From NCBI GenBank assembly GCA_035480775.1, contig DATIHK010000034.1, positions 1 to 9,786 on the forward strand: a DNA stretch of 9,786 nt, in the 5' to 3' direction. Positions 4,352 through 9,786 of the stretch are shown here, piece by piece. Every line of letters begins with the position of its first letter. Position 1 is the first letter of the stretch. Both the position numbers and the translations under genes were made by a program. Source of the stretch: DATIHK01 sp035480775 (GTDB lineage: Bacteria > Patescibacteriota > WWE3 > UBA101185 > UBA10185). The notes beneath the pieces are model-generated. The model was not told the origin of the DNA, searched no databases, and saw nothing but the letters and a program-made list of their open reading frames with translations.

Positions 4352-6970
4352 GTGCTTTTTAAAAGTTCAAGTTCACCTATGCGACGTGTACAAGCAAAAT
4401 ACAAAGGATCCAAGTTTTATTCCAAAAGGCTTTTAATTTTAACCTACCTAGCCTATTTTGTGTTGGTTGGAATTGTTGCCGGAACTTTTGGCGCAGTTGC
4501 AGTATTTGCTTATTTTTCTCGCGATTTGCCAAATCCAAACCAGTTATTAGAGCGTAGCCAAGACCTTTCCACCAAAATATATGATCGTAATGGCAAATTA
4601 ATTTATGAGGTGTATGGTAATAAAAACCGAGAACTTATAAAAATTGACCAAGTATCTCCAAATGTTATTCACGCAACATTAGCTGCAGAAGATGCAGAAT
4701 TTTATATCCATCAAGGATATTCATTTACAGGTATGGCACGGGCTGTAAAAAATATGGTAACCGGTCAGAGCCTGCAAAGTGGATCAACTTTAACTCAGCA
4801 AGTAGTCAAAAACGCTCTCTTAACTCAAGAACAAACAATTTCCAGAAAAATAAAAGAAATTATTTTATCTTTGCAATTAGAAAATCGTTATAAAAAAGAC
4901 GAAATTTTGCAGATGTATTTAAACGAAACTCCTTATGGCGGACAAAATTATGGAGTTGTTACAGCAGCTCGTTCGTATTTTAATAAAAATCCACAAGACT
5001 TAACTGTTGCAGAAGCTGCTTATTTAGCAGGATTGCCTCAGCGCCCGAGTTATTATTCTAATTTTGGTTCCAATCCAGAAGCAGGATTAGAAAGAAAAGA
5101 CTACGTTTTGTATTTGATGAATGTTCGCGGTTGGATGGGGCCTGATGGCAAGAGATACTTTTTAAGTGACGAAGATTATAAAAAAGCCAAAGCAGAAGTA
5201 CTAAATTTTCAAGCTTCTGATATTCCATTTAAAGCTCCGCATTTTGTATTTTATGTTAAACAGCTTTTGGCCGATAAATTTGGAGATCAAATGGTAGATC
5301 AAGGTGGTTTGCAGGTTACCACATCTCTTGATCTGGATATGCAAGAAAAAGCTCAGCAAATTGTTACCGACGAAGTTGAAAAAGCCAAAGTTTTGAATGT
5401 TGGTAATGGTTCTATGATTGTTTTAGATTCCAAAACTGGGCAAATACTTTCGATGGTTGGATCAAAAGGATACTTTTTAAAATCAGAGCCCGAAGGATGT
5501 ATTTCAGGAACTACCGGTGAAAATAGCTGTACTTTTGAGCCATTTTTAAATGCTACATTAGCTAGAAGACAACCTGGTTCTACGATTAAGCCAATTACTT
5601 ATGCAACTATGCTTTCTCAAGGCTATACAATAGCTTTTCCATTCTTAGATGTGCCAACAACTTTTCCCGGTGCTTCTCCTGACAAACCGTATCAACCTGA
5701 AAACTATGATGGAAAGTTTAGAGGACCTTTGTCGCTAAGAAACGCTTTGGGTAACTCTATTAATATTGCGGCTGTTAAAGCTTTAAGAATTGTTGGAATT
5801 GACGCCATGATTGGCCAAGCCGAAAAACTGGGCATAACTACACTTACTGATCGAAATCGCTATGGATTGGCACTAACTCTTGGAGGCGGCGAAACGAAAC
5901 TTTTAGAAATGACCGATGCCTATGCTACTTTTGCCGATAAAGGTGTCTATCACGAACCTACTTCAATTTTAGAAGTTAAAGATGCTCAAGGACACCAACT
6001 GTATAAATGGCGCGATACTGGTGGAACAAAAGCACTAGGGTCAGATGTTGCTTTTCTTATTTCTGATGTTTTATCTGACGACGGTGCTCGCTCTTTGGCA
6101 TTTGGCCCAGGAAGCTTATTAAATATTTTTGGTCATCGTGTAGCTGTAAAAACAGGAACAACCGATGATAAACGCGATAACTATGCAATTGGTTTCACAC
6201 CAACTTACACAGTTGGAGCTTGGGTTGGAAATAACAACAACGATAAAATGAATCCGGTTTTAGCTTCTGGTATATCTGGAGCAACTCCTATTTGGCACGA
6301 TATGATGGCAGCACTTCTTGCAAAAAAACCAGATGAAAAGCTGGAAGTTCCAACTAATGTTAAAAAAGTTACTGTAGATACTTTGACAGGAATGCTTCCG
6401 TATAAAGACAATCCGACTCGACCTGAGTGGTTTGTAAGTGGAACCGAGCCAACTGCAAAAAGCCCGTGGTATGAAGAACTAGAAATTTGTAAACCTGATC
6501 ATCGCTTAGCCGACGACGCTTGCAGACAAGCTGATCAAACAAAAATTGTAAACTACACAAAAATTATTGCAGAGCTACCAGAATGGCAGAATGATGTAGA
6601 CAAATGGGTTCAAGAAAATTACAAAGACAGCAAATACTTTCCACCTTTGACGACCTCTCATTTACAGTTTGACGATAATGGAGATGTTAAAGATTCTAAT
6701 AATGTTTATGTCGATATTACAACTCAGAAAGATGGAGATACTGTTGGTTATCAATTTAGATTAAATGCTGAAGTCTCGGCAGGACATGAAATAGATAAAG
6801 TTAGAATATATATGGATGATAACCAAGTGACTAGCGATTCTTCTGAACCATATGGGTATAACTTTAATTTAACTCCAGATCAAAAAGGAAAACATACTTT
6901 TAAAGTAGTAGCTCAAGACACAGATGGAAATAAAGGTGAGGCATCAATTACTTTAAATGTTGGAGGTTAG
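4352..6970 (+). CDS. Class A penicillin-binding protein (PBP1A-like)
   Basis: A bifunctional peptidoglycan glycosyltransferase/transpeptidase of 872 residues that polymerises and crosslinks lipid II outside the cytoplasmic membrane. A short basic tail precedes one membrane helix (about 27-55). The GT51 domain (about 75-250) has the catalytic EDAEFYIHQG (E113) and SGSTLTQQ (143-150). The transpeptidase has STIK (S410 nucleophile, K413), SIN (469-471) and KTGT (600-603). Residues about 783-872 form an Ig-like beta domain (VRIYMDD, then HTFKVVAQDTDGNKG), a likely wall- or surface-binding tail. The only four cysteines fall in two close pairs, 383/393 and 713/724, suggesting extracellular disulfides. 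The start is taken as GTG at 4352, since the promoter predicts a leaderless mRNA; an ATG at 4379 has no Shine-Dalgarno and would remove 9 residues. The gene is divergent from the small-protein pair and convergent with pheT, 3 bp between stops. Confidence 0.95.
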   Translation: MLFKSSSSPMRRVQAKYKGSKFYSKRLLILTYLAYFVLVGIVAGTFGAVAVFAYFSRDLPNPNQLLERSQDLSTKIYDRNGKLIYEVYGNKNRELIKIDQVSPNVIHATLAAEDAEFYIHQGYSFTGMARAVKNMVTGQSLQSGSTLTQQVVKNALLTQEQTISRKIKEIILSLQLENRYKKDEILQMYLNETPYGGQNYGVVTAARSYFNKNPQDLTVAEAAYLAGLPQRPSYYSNFGSNPEAGLERKDYVLYLMNVRGWMGPDGKRYFLSDEDYKKAKAEVLNFQASDIPFKAPHFVFYVKQLLADKFGDQMVDQGGLQVTTSLDLDMQEKAQQIVTDEVEKAKVLNVGNGSMIVLDSKTGQILSMVGSKGYFLKSEPEGCISGTTGENSCTFEPFLNATLARRQPGSTIKPITYATMLSQGYTIAFPFLDVPTTFPGASPDKPYQPENYDGKFRGPLSLRNALGNSINIAAVKALRIVGIDAMIGQAEKLGITTLTDRNRYGLALTLGGGETKLLEMTDAYATFADKGVYHEPTSILEVKDAQGHQLYKWRDTGGTKALGSDVAFLISDVLSDDGARSLAFGPGSLLNIFGHRVAVKTGTTDDKRDNYAIGFTPTYTVGAWVGNNNNDKMNPVLASGISGATPIWHDMMAALLAKKPDEKLEVPTNVKKVTVDTLTGMLPYKDNPTRPEWFVSGTEPTAKSPWYEELEICKPDHRLADDACRQADQTKIVNYTKIIAELPEWQNDVDKWVQENYKDSKYFPPLTTSHLQFDDNGDVKDSNNVYVDITTQKDGDTVGYQFRLNAEVSAGHEIDKVRIYMDDNQVTSDSSEPYGYNFNLTPDQKGKHTFKVVAQDTDGNKGEASITLNVGG

Positions 6971-6973
6971 ATT

Positions 6974-8863
6974 CTATCGCTTCACTTTAATCCCCAGTTT
7001 TGATTCTAGATGGTTTATGATTTCTGTTTTATTTTGCTGATTTACAAAAGTAATTCTAAATAAAATAGATTTTGATTCATTGTTGTCTGCAAAATGTGTT
7101 TCAAGGACTTCGACTTTTTCGACATTTTCAAATGTTTTTATTTCGTCTACAATTTTTCCGGCTTCGAAATCAATTTTTGTACTTACTGAAATATCTTCTT
7201 TGAGATCTTGCGAAATCTTATCCGAAACTCTTTGCAAAGTTTTTTTTGATTGAACCAAATTTTCGGTGTTAAGGGTAAATGCGTTGTAGGTTAGATATCC
7301 AAGATCTAGATTGTTTTGCCAAATCTCCACAACTTTATCTTGTTTTTTGTACGAAACGTTTTCAATTCCTAAAATCATAAAAAGACCAGATAAAATTGTT
7401 TTTAAATTCTCACTATTTTCGTAAACATCGCTATGCTTACTGCAAATTACAGTTAGTTTTCGAATTTCTGGATATTTATTATTCTCTTTTAAATAAACTT
7501 TGCCTATTTCAAATACCAAAATGTCTGTTTGACCATGCTTCTTATAGTTTTCGACAATTGGATAAAGTGTTTGATAAATATCGGTTCGTAAAGCATTTTT
7601 TTCTGGATCATATGAATTTTGAATAGAAATCTGCTCTTTATTTGTTCCGTCAAATTGAGTCATAGTATCGGTAATGTGTTCGTGTCCTCCTAAAGCAATC
7701 AGGGCATCGCGAAGTTTTTCTTCGAACTTGTAAATTTTTGAAGTAATTTCTGTTGGAGGTGCCGAATTTATTTGTGCTAATGGAATATTTTTGTAATCGC
7801 TGATTCTTAAAACATCTGCGACAATATCATCTTCGACTTCGATATCGGTTCTAAAATATGGAATTTCTAGCTCTAATCCATCAGAATGTTCTTTGATATT
7901 TTTGTATTCTAATGCTGTTAAAATTGTTTTAATGGCATCTTTATTGGCCGCTATTCCGCTAATTAATTGAACTCTGGCGTATGTTAATTTCATTTTTTTG
8001 GATTTATAAGGGTTTGGATAATAATCTTCATTTTCGTAATATTCTCCTCCGGCTAATTGTTCGATAAGATACGTTGCACGTTCAAGCGCCAGTTCTGTTA
8101 ATGCTGGATTTAAAAATTTGTCGTATCTCAAAACTGTTTCGTTTTGAATTTTTAATTTACGCGCGGTTTTGCGAATATTTCCTTGATCATAGTTTCCTGC
8201 GTCTAAAACTATTTCAGTCGTATGTTCGTCTACTCCGGTCACTTTTCCGCCTACAACTCCACCAATGACAATTGGTTTATCATTTTGAGTTAAGACAAAC
8301 ATTGATTTATCGAGTTCGACATTTGTTCCGTCGAGACTTACTATTTTTTCTCCATCTTTGGCGAGTCGAATGTGGATTTCTCGTTTTTGAAACTTGGCCA
8401 AATCTTGAGCGTGCATCGGCTGACCACATTCCACCATAACAAAATTGGTAATGTCGACAATGTTATTGATGGTTGGAAGTCCGTAGGCTTTTAGCTTCTC
8501 TTGCATCCAAGCCGGCGATTCTTTAACTGTAATATTTTTGAATACGCGAGTGTTGAAGCGGCGTACTAAATCCGGGCAATCTACTTTTAATTTAACTTTG
8601 GTTTCTGAAGTAGCGGGTTTGCCTGGTTTTGCGTTGCGATCAGGATAGATTAATGGAGTGTTTTCAAAAGCTGCAAGATCGCGGGCGCAGCCTAAAATAG
8701 CTAACCAATCTGAACGGTCGAAGCGGTGTTCCAAATCCAAGACATTATCAGATGTTATAGGTTTATCAAGCATTAGACCCAGAGCAGTAAATGATTCCGC
8801 AATTTCTTTAGGTGTCTTGTTAGTTTTTATATAATCTTGTAGCCAAATTAGTGGTATTTTCAT
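6974..8863 (-). CDS. pheT: Phenylalanyl-tRNA synthetase beta subunit (short form)
   Basis: Beta subunit of the alpha2-beta2 PheRS, which charges tRNA-Phe; this subunit supplies editing and tRNA-binding domains. Length is 629 residues against about 790 in E. coli. The N-terminus (IPLIWLQDYIK) is typical, but after about 35 residues it passes straight to VLDLEHRFDRSDWLAILG (about 41-58). The B2 OB-fold (tRNA-binding/EMAP-like) domain normally between these is missing. B3/B4 editing-type sequence follows (about 92-285, with MVECGQPMHAQD and VIGGVVGGKVTGV), then B5 (about 288-365, PYFRTDIEVEDDIV), the catalytic-like B6/B7 core, and a C-terminal FDX-ACB anticodon-binding domain (about 535-629). 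The usual NRPD turn reads FDRSD here. The ATG overlaps the pheS TGA as ATGA, indicating coupled synthesis. No frameshift is evident, so the short form looks native. Confidence 0.95.
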   Translation of the reverse strand: MKIPLIWLQDYIKTNKTPKEIAESFTALGLMLDKPITSDNVLDLEHRFDRSDWLAILGCARDLAAFENTPLIYPDRNAKPGKPATSETKVKLKVDCPDLVRRFNTRVFKNITVKESPAWMQEKLKAYGLPTINNIVDITNFVMVECGQPMHAQDLAKFQKREIHIRLAKDGEKIVSLDGTNVELDKSMFVLTQNDKPIVIGGVVGGKVTGVDEHTTEIVLDAGNYDQGNIRKTARKLKIQNETVLRYDKFLNPALTELALERATYLIEQLAGGEYYENEDYYPNPYKSKKMKLTYARVQLISGIAANKDAIKTILTALEYKNIKEHSDGLELEIPYFRTDIEVEDDIVADVLRISDYKNIPLAQINSAPPTEITSKIYKFEEKLRDALIALGGHEHITDTMTQFDGTNKEQISIQNSYDPEKNALRTDIYQTLYPIVENYKKHGQTDILVFEIGKVYLKENNKYPEIRKLTVICSKHSDVYENSENLKTILSGLFMILGIENVSYKKQDKVVEIWQNNLDLGYLTYNAFTLNTENLVQSKKTLQRVSDKISQDLKEDISVSTKIDFEAGKIVDEIKTFENVEKVEVLETHFADNNESKSILFRITFVNQQNKTEIINHLESKLGIKVKR

Positions 8864-9786
8864 GCGTATACCAATCCCCCACCATACAACTTTCTAATAT
8901 CGGTAATGCCAAATCTTTGCATAACAATGCGATCGAGTCCCATTCCAAAAGCGAACCCGGTGTAAACTTCGGGGTCAATACCTGACATTTTTAAAGTATT
9001 GTAATGAATCATTCCTGAGCCAAGCATTTCGATCCAGCCTCTAAATTTGCAAACTTCGCAGCCGACACCATGGCAGAATTGGCATTGCATATCGACTCCG
9101 ACGCCTGGTGAAACTTCAGGATAATATTTGTAGCGAAATCTCAAAATGACATCATCTCCAAATAAAAATTTGTGAAAGTTTTCGAGAGTTGCTTTGAGGT
9201 GTTGAATTGTAATCCCTTTATCGACTACGACTCCTTGAAACTGATAAAAGAAAGAACTGTTTGTGCGATTACCGGTTTCATTGCGGTAGCATTTACCTGG
9301 TGTGACAACTCTTATTGGGGGTTTATAGTCGGCTAGAACTCGAGTTTCTACCGATGAGGTGTGAGTTCGTAGTAAAATGTTGGGTTCTTCGACAAAGAGC
9401 GAATCTTGTAAATCAGTTGCCGGATGGTTTTCAGGCAAGTTTAAACGGCGAAAGTTATATTCGGCGGTTTCGATTTCCGGTCCTTCCGCAACTGAATAAC
9501 CATAATATCTAAAAAATTCATTCATTTCGCGAATTACTTGTGTAGTCGGATGTAGCATTCCTGATTTTTTTGGTTGCTGTGGAAGAGTTAAATCTATTCT
9601 TGGGTCGTCAATTTGGGTTTGAGTATATTGAGACTTAGCTTTTTCGATAGCAGTTTTTAATTCATCTTGGAGTTGATTTAGTTGTGGCCCAAGGTTTCTT
9701 TTTTCTTCTGCTGAAAGGTTTGGTAAAGTTTTCATCAGCTCAGTTACAACTCCCCGCGATTTGGAAAAATATTTTAAATAGACTCC
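8860..9786 (-). CDS. pheS: Phenylalanyl-tRNA synthetase alpha subunit, 5' end off the window
   Basis: Catalytic class II subunit of PheRS. The frame stays open to the right edge. The ATG at 9735 is not the likely start: the 17 upstream codons read GVYLKYFSKSRGVVTEL, matching the conserved PheS N-terminal pattern (YLGKKGxLTxL), and no Shine-Dalgarno precedes that ATG. The gene therefore begins beyond the window; 308 residues are present, and the full length is likely the usual 330-350. Landmarks on the coding strand are a Lys/Glu-rich coiled-coil arm, then MLHPTTQVI, the class II core (FFRYYGYSVAEGPEIE, RTHTSSVETR), and motif 3 (FGMGLDRIVMQRFGI) near the C-terminus. A CxxC-x4-CxxC cluster (CQFCHGVGCEVC, 9043-9084) looks able to bind zinc, as in many bacterial PheS. 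pheT follows by ATGA overlap. Confidence 0.96.
   Translation of the reverse strand, partial: GVYLKYFSKSRGVVTELMKTLPNLSAEEKRNLGPQLNQLQDELKTAIEKAKSQYTQTQIDDPRIDLTLPQQPKKSGMLHPTTQVIREMNEFFRYYGYSVAEGPEIETAEYNFRRLNLPENHPATDLQDSLFVEEPNILLRTHTSSVETRVLADYKPPIRVVTPGKCYRNETGNRTNSSFFYQFQGVVVDKGITIQHLKATLENFHKFLFGDDVILRFRYKYYPEVSPGVGVDMQCQFCHGVGCEVCKFRGWIEMLGSGMIHYNTLKMSGIDPEVYTGFAFGMGLDRIVMQRFGITDIRKLYGGGLVYA

Noticed and set aside
4352..4381. ATG at 4379 as the PBP start
   Set aside because: It has no Shine-Dalgarno, and the promoter places +1 at the GTG at 4352; still possible, so treated as an alternative only.
7205..7250. Possible plus-strand terminator for the PBP gene inside pheT (CTTTGCAAAG followed by eight T)
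   Set aside because: The stem is only about 3-4 bp with a tiny loop and a mismatch, and it is about 270 bp after the stop; too weak to call.
2325..9786. Alternative genetic code (UGA as glycine)
   Set aside because: TGA ends tyrS, pheS and the 91-aa gene at family-appropriate or overlap-supported positions, and no long gene is broken by in-frame TGA.

Overview
The window is about 9.8 kb of a compact, AT-rich bacterial chromosome carrying core genes almost back to back. The reader most likely has a streamlined genome, possibly a Candidate Phyla Radiation / Patescibacteria lineage. That placement is inference. It rests on a shortened PheT that lacks one domain, a bifunctional PBP with an Ig-like tail, tiny intergenic gaps, small unrecognised proteins, and two genes that look leaderless. 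TGA is a normal stop for several genes here (pheS, tyrS, the 91-aa gene), so the UGA=Gly code of Gracilibacteria/SR1 does not apply. No mobile element, CRISPR array, tRNA or rRNA gene was seen.

Layout, left to right. (1) At the left edge is the N-terminus of a receiver-like protein (minus strand, 1-96). It has its own extended -10 promoter inside the gap after recG and a strong GGAGG site. (2) A minus-strand operon follows: tyrS (2325-3521), a 50-codon single-span membrane protein that starts on an ATGA overlap with the tyrS stop (2176-2328), and recG (152-2155). (3) A rho-independent terminator (3553-3579) separates tyrS from two small tandem minus-strand genes (3601-3921 and 3973-4248). Their products are soluble-looking and unrecognised. 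They appear to be distant paralogues of each other, and each has a strong AGGAGG site and a promoter. (4) Divergent from that pair, across 103 bp, is a class A penicillin-binding protein on the plus strand (4352-6970). (5) pheS-pheT lies on the minus strand (pheT 6974-8863; pheS 8860 to beyond the right edge) with an ATGA overlap. PheT runs tail to tail into the PBP gene with 3 bp between stop codons.

Functionally, the window combines translation (tyrosyl- and phenylalanyl-tRNA synthetases), DNA repair (RecG) and wall synthesis (PBP1A-like). The parts least explained by known families are the tandem small-protein pair, which shares a divergent control region with the PBP gene, and the small membrane protein coupled to tyrS. 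A second theme is mixed translation initiation. tyrS and the PBP gene have a TATAAT box exactly 6 nt before their start codons, implying leaderless mRNAs, while the small GC-richer genes carry canonical Shine-Dalgarno sites.
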